The notes: generated by a model not told the origin, from the sequence alone. DNA of 64,000 nucleotides from Taishania sp045629585 (GCA_045629585.1 JAZQRM010000083.1:1-64000), one strand, 5' to 3'. Shown: positions 9,097 through 17,988, counted from the stretch's first letter. Translations and numbers: made by a program.

Positions 9097-9684
9097 TTAT
9101 TTTTTCAATTCAGCATGTAACTTGAATGAGAATTCAGATTTGATTTGATCTCCATCTTCACCAACCATAAATCCAACAGCTTCAATTCCTTTAAAGTCAA
9201 AAGTAAAATCTCCTTTTAAGATTACTTTCTCTTCTGTAACTGTTGCTGTAACTGCTACATCTTGAGTGTACTCTTTTCCTAACAATGTAATTGTAGTCGG
9301 TAATTTTCCGTCTTTGTACTCACCAACTTTAACCGTTGTTGTAGGGAATACAGTAACGTTAAAAAAATCTTCGTTTTGTAAATGACCTACTAAGTATGGT
9401 TTCTTTTCGTCTGGCGTTGCATCTGTAATTACGATTGAGTTCATGTCAACAGTAAAAGATCCGTTATTGATAACACCGTCAATTGTTTCAACAGTTCCGT
9501 TAGAAAATTTAATTTCTCCGTTGTGTCCGTAATCAACTAATGTTTTACCTCCCATCCACTCTAATTTAGAGTTTTCTACGTCTAAAGTATAGTTTGCTAC
9601 AATAGCCTCTTTTTGCTCTTCAGTTTTAGAAGAACAAGATGCTAAAGTCAAACCTGCTGCTAAAATAAATAAGAATTTTTTCAT
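9097..9684 (-). CDS. YceI-family lipoprotein
   Basis: 195 residues with a lipoprotein signal (LTLASC, Cys17 lipidated). The body follows the YceI fold: a starting strand 'NSKLEWMGGKTLVDYGHNGEIKF', 'GSFTVDMNSI', 'LVGHLQNEDFFNVTVFPTTT' and a final 'EFSFKLHAEL'. YceI proteins are periplasmic lipocalin-like barrels that bind isoprenoids or related amphiphiles. The role here is unknown. It has its own promoter (9705-9712) and terminator (9048-9076). A divergent paralogue sits at 43377. Confidence 0.88.
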   Translation of the reverse strand: MKKFLFILAAGLTLASCSSKTEEQKEAIVANYTLDVENSKLEWMGGKTLVDYGHNGEIKFSNGTVETIDGVINNGSFTVDMNSIVITDATPDEKKPYLVGHLQNEDFFNVTVFPTTTVKVGEYKDGKLPTTITLLGKEYTQDVAVTATVTEEKVILKGDFTFDFKGIEAVGFMVGEDGDQIKSEFSFKLHAELKK

Positions 9685-9704
9685 CGTTTTTTTAATATGT
9701 TTAT

Positions 9705-9712
9705 CAAATATA
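9705..9712 (-). promoter_or_regulatory. -7 promoter element of the YceI gene
   Basis: On the minus strand TATATTTG lies 20 bases before the ATG at 9684, predicting a leader of about 14 bases. Confidence 0.5.
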
Positions 9713-9799
9713 GCTAAAAATACTTACCAAGGTAACTATTTTTATTTTTTTATTACTTTAAGTCTTTTTTTTAACTTTAATTAATAAAATAATGGGGTT

Positions 9800-10543
9800 A
9801 TGAAGTTCTATGTTTCAAAAAATGAATTTATTGAGAGTAAGCATCCAATCGATATTTCTATACCTTTCGGTGCTGAAGGTAGGGGTGTTAGAGCTTGGTA
9901 TGTTGAGCCGCCTTTGATTACGCCTGTGCAATCTGCTGATTATATTGGTAGTGTTTATCAAGGTGGATCTACTAATTTTAGAGATATATCTTTTAATCCT
10001 CATGGTCATGGAACGCATACGGAATGTGTTGGACATATTACAAACACAGTTTATTCGATTAACGATAGGTTAAAAGAATTTCATTTTTTGGCTGAATTAG
10101 TTAGTGTTTCACCTATTAAGCGAGGGGATGATTGGGTAATTACTAAGAATTGTTTGAGTACCTTTTTATTTGAAAAGGTGGAAGCTCTTGTGATTAGAAC
10201 TTTGCCCAATCATGCTGACAAGGTAAATTGTAATTATTCGAATTCTAATCCGCCTTATTTTGATGTCGAATGCAATGAGTTGTTCAAGAAATGGGGTGTA
10301 CAACATCTTCTGGTTGATTTGCCAAGTGTTGACAGGGAATCTGATGGGGGACAATTGTTAATGCATAATGCTTTTTGGGACACGTCCGTTGATGAGACCA
10401 GCACGCGTACTATTACCGAACTTATTTTTGTTCCTTCCGTTGTTGAAGATGGGAGTTATTTGCTGAATTTGCAGGTTGCATCTATCGTAAATGATGCAGC
10501 TCCAAGTAGACCTGTACTTTTTAAAATAGTAAAGGAGAATTAG
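9800..10543 (+). CDS. Cyclase-family protein (kynurenine formamidase-like hydrolase)
   Basis: 247 residues. It belongs to the cyclase family (PF04199) from the metal-binding segment NPHGHGTHTECVGHI at residues 66-80: GTH (His73), Glu75 in place of the usual Asp, and His79. A conserved N-terminal 'HPIDISIPFG' opening and a C-terminal strand fit the family. Members hydrolyse N-formylkynurenine or cyclic amides/esters with Mn or Zn. An AmnD-like deaminase, another possible tryptophan-degradation enzyme, is encoded 3.3 kb away, but the two are not in one operon. Substrate is uncertain. Confidence 0.8.
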   Translation: MKFYVSKNEFIESKHPIDISIPFGAEGRGVRAWYVEPPLITPVQSADYIGSVYQGGSTNFRDISFNPHGHGTHTECVGHITNTVYSINDRLKEFHFLAELVSVSPIKRGDDWVITKNCLSTFLFEKVEALVIRTLPNHADKVNCNYSNSNPPYFDVECNELFKKWGVQHLLVDLPSVDRESDGGQLLMHNAFWDTSVDETSTRTITELIFVPSVVEDGSYLLNLQVASIVNDAAPSRPVLFKIVKEN

Positions 10544-10558
10544 TGATAATTCTCCTTT
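10531..10558 (+). terminator. Hairpin overlapping the stop codon of the cyclase gene
   Basis: A perfect 12-bp stem (10531-10542 with 10547-10558) and a GTGA loop; the TAG stop (10541-10543) lies in the stem. The following T run is weak, so it may slow decay of the message as much as end transcription. Confidence 0.55.
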
Positions 10559-10689
10559 AAAGCTATTTTCATTAGTAGTAAGTTAATTCATAAGTATAGT
10601 AAATTTATCTTTCGATAAAATCTGTAAAAGATTATTTCCAAAAATAGTTAAAGTATTATCTTTTAGTGGGAGATATGAATATTCTAACG

Positions 10690-10705
10690 GCTTAATCGAT
10701 TAAGC
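10690..10705. repeat. 16-bp perfect palindrome
   Basis: GCTTAATCGATTAAGC is fully self-complementary with no spacer and lies 22 bases after the stop of the LytTR regulator gene (minus strand). It has no T run, so it could be a protein-binding site rather than a terminator. Confidence 0.6.
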
Positions 10706-10726
10706 AGGTGGTTTGTATGAATATTT

Positions 10727-11470
10727 CTAAAGGTTTTCTAAAATTTTAAAGAATAAATCTCTTTTTGCTTGAGATAAAGGTACTTCTGATCCGTCTTTCA
10801 TGACGACTGAACCACCATTTCCCTTATCGTAACGTTCTACATAATCCAAGTTGATTAGATGAGATTGTTGTACTCTTAAAAAATTGTAGCCCGTTAAGAG
10901 TGTTTCATATTCTTTAAGTGTTTTGGAGACTAATATTTTTTTACCTGCATTTAGGTAGAAAGAAGTGTAGTTTCTGTCTGATTCACAACGAACGATTTGG
11001 TCTAGTTCAACGACATGTACACTTTCTTGTGTTTTAAGAACCAATCGTTTTTTCTGTTGTGGATGAATATTATGTTGTAATGCATCAAATTGTGAATCAT
11101 CTTTACGCATATCGATGGTTACTAATGCACGTTCAATTGCTGTTTTTAATTCATCTTGATCAATGGGCTTTAGGATGTAATCCAACGCACTAAATTTTAT
11201 CGCTTTAATAGCAAATTCTTCATGTGCAGTTACGAATATAACTTCAAAATTTTTGTTATTAACTGCTTTTAAAACATCAAAACCAGTTCCATCTGGCATT
11301 TGGATGTCCAATATCACCAATTCTGGTTTGTGTTCTTCTATCGCTGCTATACCTGCTTCAACACTTCCAGCTCCAGCTATTGCCTCAATGTTTAGTCCAA
11401 AGGAATTAACCATCTTGGTGATTAAATCTCTTGTTCTATTTTCATCGTCTATAATTAATGCTTTTTTCAT
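10727..11470 (-). CDS. LytTR-family response regulator
   Basis: 247 residues. The receiver domain (1-120) has the acidic pocket Asp8/Asp9, phosphoacceptor Asp55 in LVILDIQMPDG, the T/S position in FVTAHEEFA and the conserved Lys in YILKPID. A LytTR DNA-binding domain (~145-245) follows, with the typical 'IVRCESDRNYTSFYL' and 'RVQQSHLINLDYV' strands. It is co-transcribed with, and starts 5 bases after, the sensor kinase at 11476-13704; the pair is a LytS/LytR-type two-component system. LytTR proteins bind direct repeats; targets are not known. Confidence 0.93.
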   Translation of the reverse strand: MKKALIIDDENRTRDLITKMVNSFGLNIEAIAGAGSVEAGIAAIEEHKPELVILDIQMPDGTGFDVLKAVNNKNFEVIFVTAHEEFAIKAIKFSALDYILKPIDQDELKTAIERALVTIDMRKDDSQFDALQHNIHPQQKKRLVLKTQESVHVVELDQIVRCESDRNYTSFYLNAGKKILVSKTLKEYETLLTGYNFLRVQQSHLINLDYVERYDKGNGGSVVMKDGSEVPLSQAKRDLFFKILENL

Positions 11471-11475
11471 GCAGT

Positions 11476-13704
11476 TTATTTGTTAAGTTGATTATTATCT
11501 GTGCGATACGGTAACGAAAGTAATATTTTTGTTCCAGTATGTAACATTTTATTTAAATCTTGAATATCTAGAAATCCTTCTGTCTTATATTTTTTGTTTA
11601 AACTATCAATTCTTTGCTTTGTGATGGACATGGCCATACTTGTATGTTCTTTACTTTTCCTGTTTTTTTCAGATTCTTTTCGTCCAATTCCATTGTCGAT
11701 GAGTTCAACCTCTAACATATTGTTATTTCGTCTGAAATGGATGTGAATAAAACCTCCTTGTTCGATGGTATGTAGTTGCCCATGCTCAATTGAATTTTCA
11801 ATAAAAGGTTGTATGATCATTGGAGGTATCATAACCTGATTTAATTTTAATTCTGGGTCTATTTTCACTTCGTAGTCAAATCTTTCTTCAAATCTAAGTT
11901 TCTGTGTTTCTAGATATTTCGTTAAAATCTCTTCTTCCAGATGAATTGGAATTTCCTCCTTTGATGAGTTTTCAAGGATAAGACGCATTAATCTTGAAAA
12001 GTTAACTAAAAATTTGGTTGAATTCTTAATATCGTTTTCATATATGTAACTTTGAATAACGGACATGGCGTTAAATACGAAATGTGGGTTCATTTGCGTT
12101 CGAAGGAGTGTTTGAGCCATTTCTACTTCACGTTGTTGTTGCTTTAGCTGATTTTGTTTCCAGCGGTAAAAAATGATTATTCCAGCCAGTAAAATGATTA
12201 TACCAAAACCTAAAATAACATAAGCCTGCATGTTGTTTCGTAATTCAGCATTTTCCAACATTACATTCGTTAGCGCTTTTTCTTGATTTTGACGTTGTAA
12301 TTCATCCGCCTGATTTAAGATTAATCGGTCTCTTTGCTCTGCTTGGTATAGTTCGTTTAGTTCTGCAATTTTGGCTGCAGCTTGTTCATAATTACTACTA
12401 TCCATATATTGGATATATTTTTCATTGTAGAATAGTGCTTTGTCAAATTGTCCAAGTGCTTTGTAAACATCAGAAAGAGACTTATAGTTATTGTACCATT
12501 GCGTTGTAAAAGAGTGGTTTTGGCTTAACTCTATACTTCTATTCAAGTAACTTATTGCGTTTTTATATTTTCCTTGGGCGAAAAAAACTGCTCCAACATT
12601 GTGGTAAACATTAGCGATGTTGTTTAAGTCGCCTGTTTGTTCAAAGTAGATTAAAGCTTGGTTAAAATTTAAAGCAGCTTGATTAAAATCTTTTACATCT
12701 TTATAAATAGTTCCAATAACATTGTGTGTTTTCCCAAGATTTCCAACGTCTTTAATTCGTTCAAATATTGCTAAAGCCGCCTCTGCATCATGAATAGCTT
12801 TTTTGTAGTTTTTATGTTCAAATTCTAACTTCGCGATATTTATTCTAGCGATTGCAATTTGTCTTTGATCATTGATGTTTGTTGCAGCTTGCAGTGCTTG
12901 TTTGAAGAAACGGTTAGCTTCATTCAAGTTATGTATCGCTAACTGTGTGGAACCAATTTCATTTGAAAATTGACTAATTAAACTGTTGTTTCCATTTTCG
13001 GTAGCAAGTTGTAACGCAAGTATATTTTTGGCAACACTTAATTCTACTTGTTGGAATTCCTCTAAGATCCGCGCTTGTTGGTTAAAACAGAGAGCTAGTA
13101 TTGTTCGGTCTGTAATACGTCTTGCGTACTTAATTGCTTTATCGACACTTTGTAGTGCAGAATCTTTTTGTTTATTGGATAGATGGAGTTCACTTTTTAA
13201 GAGATATAATTCTGCTGTTTTTGCTTTGGCATTGCTTTTTTTAAGTGTTTTAAACGATTGGTTGATATAGAAATCTGCTGTTTCTAGTTCGTTTTGAAAG
13301 AGGTGATATCTTGCTAAATGGGCTTGTATTTCTGCGTGTGTTGCAAGATTTGGGATTTTGTTTATGAAATTTTGAGCGGCTAAGACGTAATTACAATAGC
13401 CTGCTTTATTTCCATTTCGTAACTCTTTTTCTGCTGCGAGTAAAATGGCTTGTAATCGTAATGAATCATTTAGATTAATACTGCTTTGTACAATTTGTGA
13501 AACCAATGAATCTGCTTTAATCAGATCATTTCCTTGTAGTAAATGATATAGGTCAATTCTTAAACCAAACGCAATATTCTCATTTTTTTCAAATTCTATC
13601 TTCCGCTCTAATTCTTTTATTTTCCCACTAGCTTTCTGTGACCATGCCAAAATAGGAGTGGTTAATAGAAGTCCCCAAAGTAGTAAATTGTAAAAAAATG
13701 ACAT
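11476..13704 (-). CDS. TPR-containing sensor histidine kinase (LytS/YehU type)
   Basis: 742 residues. N-terminal signal/anchor (1-22), a long periplasmic array of TPR helices (~60-430), a coiled coil, one transmembrane helix (~486-508, VILGFGIIILLAGIIIFY), and a cytoplasmic His_kinase domain with phospho-His541 in QMNPHFVFNAM. The ATP-binding part carries the N box IENSIEHG and the G box DNGIGRK. No PAS or HAMP domain is seen. It should sense through the TPR part and phosphorylate the regulator encoded 5 bases downstream. This TPR-kinase layout is common in Bacteroidota; the signal is unknown. Confidence 0.92.
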   Translation of the reverse strand: MSFFYNLLLWGLLLTTPILAWSQKASGKIKELERKIEFEKNENIAFGLRIDLYHLLQGNDLIKADSLVSQIVQSSINLNDSLRLQAILLAAEKELRNGNKAGYCNYVLAAQNFINKIPNLATHAEIQAHLARYHLFQNELETADFYINQSFKTLKKSNAKAKTAELYLLKSELHLSNKQKDSALQSVDKAIKYARRITDRTILALCFNQQARILEEFQQVELSVAKNILALQLATENGNNSLISQFSNEIGSTQLAIHNLNEANRFFKQALQAATNINDQRQIAIARINIAKLEFEHKNYKKAIHDAEAALAIFERIKDVGNLGKTHNVIGTIYKDVKDFNQAALNFNQALIYFEQTGDLNNIANVYHNVGAVFFAQGKYKNAISYLNRSIELSQNHSFTTQWYNNYKSLSDVYKALGQFDKALFYNEKYIQYMDSSNYEQAAAKIAELNELYQAEQRDRLILNQADELQRQNQEKALTNVMLENAELRNNMQAYVILGFGIIILLAGIIIFYRWKQNQLKQQQREVEMAQTLLRTQMNPHFVFNAMSVIQSYIYENDIKNSTKFLVNFSRLMRLILENSSKEEIPIHLEEEILTKYLETQKLRFEERFDYEVKIDPELKLNQVMIPPMIIQPFIENSIEHGQLHTIEQGGFIHIHFRRNNNMLEVELIDNGIGRKESEKNRKSKEHTSMAMSITKQRIDSLNKKYKTEGFLDIQDLNKMLHTGTKILLSLPYRTDNNQLNK

Positions 13705-13785
13705 GGAATAAATATTACGCTTACAATTATAGTATTATTTCAACAAAATGGTATTCTTTTATCGGTAAAAACATAGCTTAAATGG

Positions 13786-13802
13786 TCAAATGATTCATTT
13801 GA
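13786..13802. promoter_or_regulatory. Inverted repeat over the amnD-like promoter (putative operator)
   Basis: TCAAATGA-T-TCATTTGA is a perfect 8-1-8 inverted repeat located 14 bases upstream of the -7 element at 13817-13824, so it covers the -33 region of the gene at 13836. It lies between that gene and the divergent kinase gene. Confidence 0.5.
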
Positions 13803-13816
13803 ACAATTCAAAATTG

Positions 13817-13824
13817 TATCTTTG
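13817..13824 (+). promoter_or_regulatory. -7 promoter element of the AmnD-like gene
   Basis: TATCTTTG matches TAnnTTTG and ends 11 bases before the ATG at 13836. A TTTG lies upstream at 13798-13801, inside the inverted repeat, though the spacing (15) is short. Confidence 0.5.
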
Positions 13825-13835
13825 TTAAAAAAAAG

Positions 13836-14267
13836 ATGGAACAAAATTCTATTTCTACGCAAAAAGCTCCAAAACCAGTTGGTTTGTATCCACATGCAAA
13901 ACGGGTAGGAAATCTTTTATTCTTGTCGGGTGTAGGACCTCGTTCTGCAGGATCTGATGCAACAGATTCACATGTCCCAGGCTTAGAAGTTGATGCAAAC
14001 GGAAATTTTAAATCCTTTGATTTTGAAGCACAATGTAAAAGTGTGTTTGAAAATGTTCGTCTTATTTTGGAGGAATCCGGTTCTAGTTGGGCACAATTGG
14101 TTGATGTGACTGTTTTTTTGGTTGACATGAAACGCGATTTCCACACCTACAATCGTTTATATGCAGAGTATTTCAAGGATAATCAGCCTTGTCGTACAAC
14201 TGTTGAAATCAATAGCTTACCTACTCCTATTGCGATTGAACTAAAATGCATTGCTACAATAGAATAA
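13836..14267 (+). CDS. RidA/YjgF-family deaminase, 2-aminomuconate deaminase (AmnD)-like
   Basis: 143 residues, trimeric Rid fold expected. The stretches LFLSGVGPR, VFENVRLILEESGSSW, VDVTVFLVDMK and PCRTTVEINSLPTPIAIEL closely follow what I recall of AmnD, the 2-aminomuconate deaminase of Pseudomonas, including the Arg of PCRTTVE that binds carboxylates. AmnD acts late in 2-aminophenol or kynurenine/3-hydroxyanthranilate breakdown. Other pathway enzymes are absent apart from the cyclase-family gene at 9800. A general enamine/imine deaminase role is the alternative. It may be co-transcribed with the two genes downstream; an inverted repeat covers its promoter. Confidence 0.8.
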   Translation: MEQNSISTQKAPKPVGLYPHAKRVGNLLFLSGVGPRSAGSDATDSHVPGLEVDANGNFKSFDFEAQCKSVFENVRLILEESGSSWAQLVDVTVFLVDMKRDFHTYNRLYAEYFKDNQPCRTTVEINSLPTPIAIELKCIATIE

Positions 14268-14280
14268 TTAAATAACAGAT

Positions 14281-14859
14281 ATGAAATCATTTTTTATTAA
14301 ATGTGCTCTCGCACTAGCTTCTCTAGTTTTTACAATATACTTATTTTCAACTGGCTCTTGGGGATGGGGAATAGTATTTACCTTGGTCACGGCTTTCATA
14401 GGGGTGTTCTTCTTTCGTCACGAACGAGTAATCATGGCTTTTTATCATATGCGTTTGGGTAACCAAGATAAGGCCAAAATCCATTTTGATAAGATTACAG
14501 CTCCTCAGTTTTTACCAAAAAAACAACAAGCATACGTTTTGTATATGCAAGCAATATTTAATTCGCAAGAAAATGGTTTGCAAAAAACGGAACAGCAACT
14601 GCGTAAAGCTCTAGCGATGGGGTTAAGAGCTGACCATGATAATGCAATTGCTCGTATGCATTTGGCGAGTATTTGCGCACAAACAGGACGTAGACCTGAA
14701 GCTACTCAACTTTTGGCTGAAGCTAAAAAGATGGACAAAGGTGGAATGTTAAAAGAACAAATTTCCATGTTGCAAGGACAAATGAAGATGATGCCATCTA
14801 AGAATCAAATGAGAATGGCTCAGATGCAAGGTGGTGGTCGTAAAATGGTAAGAAGATAA
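14281..14859 (+). CDS. Membrane protein with TPR-like domain and Met-rich tail
   Basis: 192 residues. Two transmembrane helices near the N-terminus (~8-26 and ~28-46), then a helical TPR-like region (~55-155), probably cytoplasmic. The last ~45 residues are rich in Met, Gln and Lys (for example MLQGQMKMMPSKNQMRMAQM), ending GGGRKMVRR. I do not recognise a named family. It starts 13 bases after the AmnD-like gene and ends 3 bases before a methyltransferase gene, so all three are likely one operon. Confidence 0.75.
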   Translation: MKSFFIKCALALASLVFTIYLFSTGSWGWGIVFTLVTAFIGVFFFRHERVIMAFYHMRLGNQDKAKIHFDKITAPQFLPKKQQAYVLYMQAIFNSQENGLQKTEQQLRKALAMGLRADHDNAIARMHLASICAQTGRRPEATQLLAEAKKMDKGGMLKEQISMLQGQMKMMPSKNQMRMAQMQGGGRKMVRR

Positions 14860-14862
14860 TCG

Positions 14863-15708
14863 ATGAATAGATATTATACCCTTGGTTGGGAAGATTATGA
14901 GTTGTTGGATGCTGGTGGTGGTAAGAAACTCGAGCGTTGGGGGAAAATAATTACTATTCGTCCAGAAGTACAAGCTTATTTCAAAAGTGAATGGACACAT
15001 AAGAAATGGGCGGAAATGGCTCATTTGGAATTCATTCAAGGCAAAAGCCAGACGGGCAAGTGGAAACATTTGAAACCGAATGTACCAGAGTCTTGGACAA
15101 TTAAGTACAAACAGTTGTCTTTTCAGTTAAATTTGACTCAATTTAAACATTTGGGATTATTTCCCGAACAACGTTTAAATTGGGATTATATCCAAGAACG
15201 TTTACCAAAGGAAGGACGCTTTTTAAACCTTTTTGCATATACTGGTGCAGCATCTTTAGCTGGCCGTTTAGGTGGTTCTGAGGTGATACATGTGGATTCT
15301 GTGAAACAATTAATTTCTTGGTCAAAGACGAACATGGAATTAAGCTCTTTGGAAGGAATAAAATGGGTGCATGATGACGCCCTTAAATTTGCCAAAAGAG
15401 AGGAGAAAAGAGGAAGTTTGTATGATGGTTTGATTATGGATCCTCCAGCTTTTGGGATTGGTGCTAATGGTGAACGTTGGAAATTAGAAGATAAGTTACC
15501 AGAGTTGCTGAAAATTGCTAAATCCATCGTTAAAGAAGGTGGTTTTGTTATACTGAATACTTACTCTCCACAAATTACAGAAGAGACGATGACACCTCTT
15601 TTAGCTAAAATATTTTCTTCAGGTAAAGTTGATTTTAAAGAGCTGTGGATGGATACAACGACTGATAAAGAGTTGTATTTTGGTCTGCTAACGCGTATTA
15701 CGCTTTGA
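14863..15708 (+). CDS. Class I SAM-dependent methyltransferase (RlmI/RlmK-like)
   Basis: 281 residues. Rossmann-type methyltransferase with motif I LNLFAYTGAASL (~117-128), an acidic loop at HVDSVKQ, DDALKF and motif IV MDPPAFG (~190-196). The pattern fits the PF10672 family, whose members methylate 23S rRNA cytosine or guanine bases. No PUA domain is present. It is the last gene of the presumed AmnD-like operon and overlaps the 3' end of the convergent dehydrogenase gene by 11 bases. The rRNA target is inferred from family only. Confidence 0.85.
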   Translation: MNRYYTLGWEDYELLDAGGGKKLERWGKIITIRPEVQAYFKSEWTHKKWAEMAHLEFIQGKSQTGKWKHLKPNVPESWTIKYKQLSFQLNLTQFKHLGLFPEQRLNWDYIQERLPKEGRFLNLFAYTGAASLAGRLGGSEVIHVDSVKQLISWSKTNMELSSLEGIKWVHDDALKFAKREEKRGSLYDGLIMDPPAFGIGANGERWKLEDKLPELLKIAKSIVKEGGFVILNTYSPQITEETMTPLLAKIFSSGKVDFKELWMDTTTDKELYFGLLTRITL

Positions 15709-16636
15709 ATTTATTGATAATTTTAGCAGCGAGCACTTCACTTAGTTTGATGTAACTCTCTGTTGTCCAACCTCCTACATGGGGGCTTAATAGCACTTTT
15801 TGATTTTTATATAATGAATGTAAAGTGAGGTTGGACGAAGTATCAAATTGCTCAAAAGATTTAGATTCAAATTCTAGTACATCCAATCCAGCGCCTAGTA
15901 CTTTGTTGTTTTCGATAGCTTCTAGTAAGTCGCTGATTTTAACTATTTTTCCTCGTGAGAGATTGAGTAGGTAAAATGACTTTTTGAAGGATTTGAAGAA
16001 TGATGTATTTCCCATAAATAGCGTTTCTTCATTCTGTGGTATATGGAAAGAAACTACATCCGCATTTTCAAAGATGTTTTCTAGGGTTGATTCTGTTGCA
16101 AATTCATCAGAAAAGCCTGTTTTATATTTGTCATGCGCTAATACGGTACAGTCAAAACCTTTTAAAACTTTTGCAAAGGCTGATCCATTATTACCATAAC
16201 CTATGATGCCAACCGTTTTTCTGGTGAGTTCTATACCTCTGTTTCCTTCTCTATCCCAAATACCATTTCGTACTTCTTGGTTGCCTTTTACTAGGTGGTT
16301 GAATAAGCTTAAAAGCATTCCTAATGCATGTTCACCAACAGCAACACGATTTCCTTCCGGAGCATTTAAAAGTGTAATTGAACGTCTTTGACAATAGGAA
16401 ACATCAATATTTTCCATACCTGCTCCTGACCGTGCAATAAATTTTAGATTAGGAGCATGTTTTAGTAAGCTCTCATCCATTGTAAATCGAGAACGAATAA
16501 CGATGCCATCTATCGTCGCTAAATTATGTTCTATAGTAATTCGGTCCCAAGATGTCCCATTGATACAGTTAAATCCTTTTTTAGTTAAGGAATCTTCAAG
16601 AATTGGATGTACAGAATCTACGAATAAAACGTTCAT
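15698..16636 (-). CDS. D-2-hydroxyacid dehydrogenase (SerA-like)
   Basis: 312 residues, the short form without a C-terminal ACT domain. NAD-binding GxGxxG at Gly146-Gly151 (GYGNNG); catalytic Arg228 in NLSRGK, Glu255 in DVLEFE and His286 in SPHVGG. It probably oxidises 3-phosphoglycerate at the head of serine synthesis or a related 2-hydroxyacid; the substrate cannot be fixed because Bacteroidota often carry several paralogues. Its start overlaps the mgtE stop (TAATG-type junction), so it is translated in series with MgtE. Confidence 0.88.
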   Translation of the reverse strand: MNVLFVDSVHPILEDSLTKKGFNCINGTSWDRITIEHNLATIDGIVIRSRFTMDESLLKHAPNLKFIARSGAGMENIDVSYCQRRSITLLNAPEGNRVAVGEHALGMLLSLFNHLVKGNQEVRNGIWDREGNRGIELTRKTVGIIGYGNNGSAFAKVLKGFDCTVLAHDKYKTGFSDEFATESTLENIFENADVVSFHIPQNEETLFMGNTSFFKSFKKSFYLLNLSRGKIVKISDLLEAIENNKVLGAGLDVLEFESKSFEQFDTSSNLTLHSLYKNQKVLLSPHVGGWTTESYIKLSEVLAAKIINKFKA

Positions 16637-17988
16637 TAAAAATTGAATAAAAGTAAACCAACAGTGAAGTAGATAAATAGTCCAAGCACATCATTCAAGG
16701 TCGTTACAAAAGGACCAGTGGCTAATGCAGGATCAATTTTATATTTGTTCATGACAAGTGGTATCAATGAGCCCATAACTGCTGCAAAAACCATTACAAC
16801 TAATAAGGAAAGGCTTACTGTGATTCCTATTTTTACACTTGCAAAATAGGAGGATACTAATAAAACACCAATGGAACAAAGAATACCATTTAAGAATCCG
16901 ACTGTAAATTCTTTTCCTAATTTCTTTAATATGGATGTGTTAAAGCTTGCACCCTTTGCTAATGCTTGTACCACGATTGCAGAGGATTGTACACCAACAT
17001 TTCCTCCCATCGCAGTTATTAGTGGGATGAAGAAAGCCAAGGCTGGAACATTGGATATACTTAATTCAAATAATGAAATTACTTGCGCACTAAACATTCC
17101 TCCGATCATACCTATAAAAAGCCAAGGTAGTCTAGCTCTGGAGATGTGCCAAATGGAAGAGTTTTCTTCAATTTTATCGGATATACCGGATGCTAACTGG
17201 AAATCTTTATCTGCTTCTTCTTTGATAATATCGACAACATCATCAATGGTGATTCTACCAACTAGTTTACCTTGTAAATCAACTACTGGAATTGCAACTA
17301 GATCATATTTTTCGATCATCCTTGCCACTTCTTCTTTAGGAGTACTTGTGTCAACTGAAATTACATTTTTCTCCTTATATAATTCTCTTACTAAAGTTTT
17401 TGGTTTGGCAAATAATATGCTTTTAAGGGAAAGAACACCGACTAATTTTTGGTTTGAATCTGTTACATAGATGGTGTACACTTTCTCTACATCTTCGGCT
17501 TGTTTTCTTAATTCAACTAAGCAGCGATCAACAGGCCAGTCCACTAAAGCTTTAATAAGCTCTTTTTGCATTAGACCACCAGCTGTATTTTCATCGTAGT
17601 TTAATAGGTCTACGATATCTTCCACAGCTTCGAAATCCTCCATTTGGGAGATTACTTCCTTGACTTGCTCATCTGATAAGTCTCCTAAGATATCTACCGC
17701 GTCGTCGGAATCAAGGTTTTCTAGCTGATCTGCAATTTCCTTGGATGATAATGACGCTAGAAAACGATCTCGTACATCCTCGTCAAGTTCCATTAAAACG
17801 TCCGCTTGCTGATCCTCATCTAGAAGATAGTAGATGTATTTTGCCTCTAAATTATTTAAGCGATCTAATATTTCTGCAATATCCGCAAAGTGAAGCTCGA
17901 TGACATTATGGACTAACCAATCTTTATCCTCGAATTCAACGGATTTACGTACTTTCTCAACAAAGTCTTTGGTTAATTCGAAACTCAT
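16636..17988 (-). CDS. mgtE: Magnesium transporter MgtE
   Basis: 450 residues, the usual length. N-terminal MgtE_N superhelical domain (~25-130, with the repeated 'DxxVDILGDLSDEQVKEVI' pattern), two CBS domains (~135-260) that sense Mg2+, and a five-helix transmembrane domain (~285-450) with the pore-lining GGNVGVQSS segment and the C-terminal PFVTTLNDVLG. It is a gated inner-membrane Mg2+ channel. A good promoter element lies at 18005-18012. Shares an operon with the dehydrogenase downstream. Confidence 0.95.
   Translation of the reverse strand: MSFELTKDFVEKVRKSVEFEDKDWLVHNVIELHFADIAEILDRLNNLEAKYIYYLLDEDQQADVLMELDEDVRDRFLASLSSKEIADQLENLDSDDAVDILGDLSDEQVKEVISQMEDFEAVEDIVDLLNYDENTAGGLMQKELIKALVDWPVDRCLVELRKQAEDVEKVYTIYVTDSNQKLVGVLSLKSILFAKPKTLVRELYKEKNVISVDTSTPKEEVARMIEKYDLVAIPVVDLQGKLVGRITIDDVVDIIKEEADKDFQLASGISDKIEENSSIWHISRARLPWLFIGMIGGMFSAQVISLFELSISNVPALAFFIPLITAMGGNVGVQSSAIVVQALAKGASFNTSILKKLGKEFTVGFLNGILCSIGVLLVSSYFASVKIGITVSLSLLVVMVFAAVMGSLIPLVMNKYKIDPALATGPFVTTLNDVLGLFIYFTVGLLLFNF

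Noticed and set aside
16871..17470. 199-codon open frame on the plus strand
   Set aside because: Fully antisense to mgtE, whose domains and motifs are intact; composition is that of a shadow frame.
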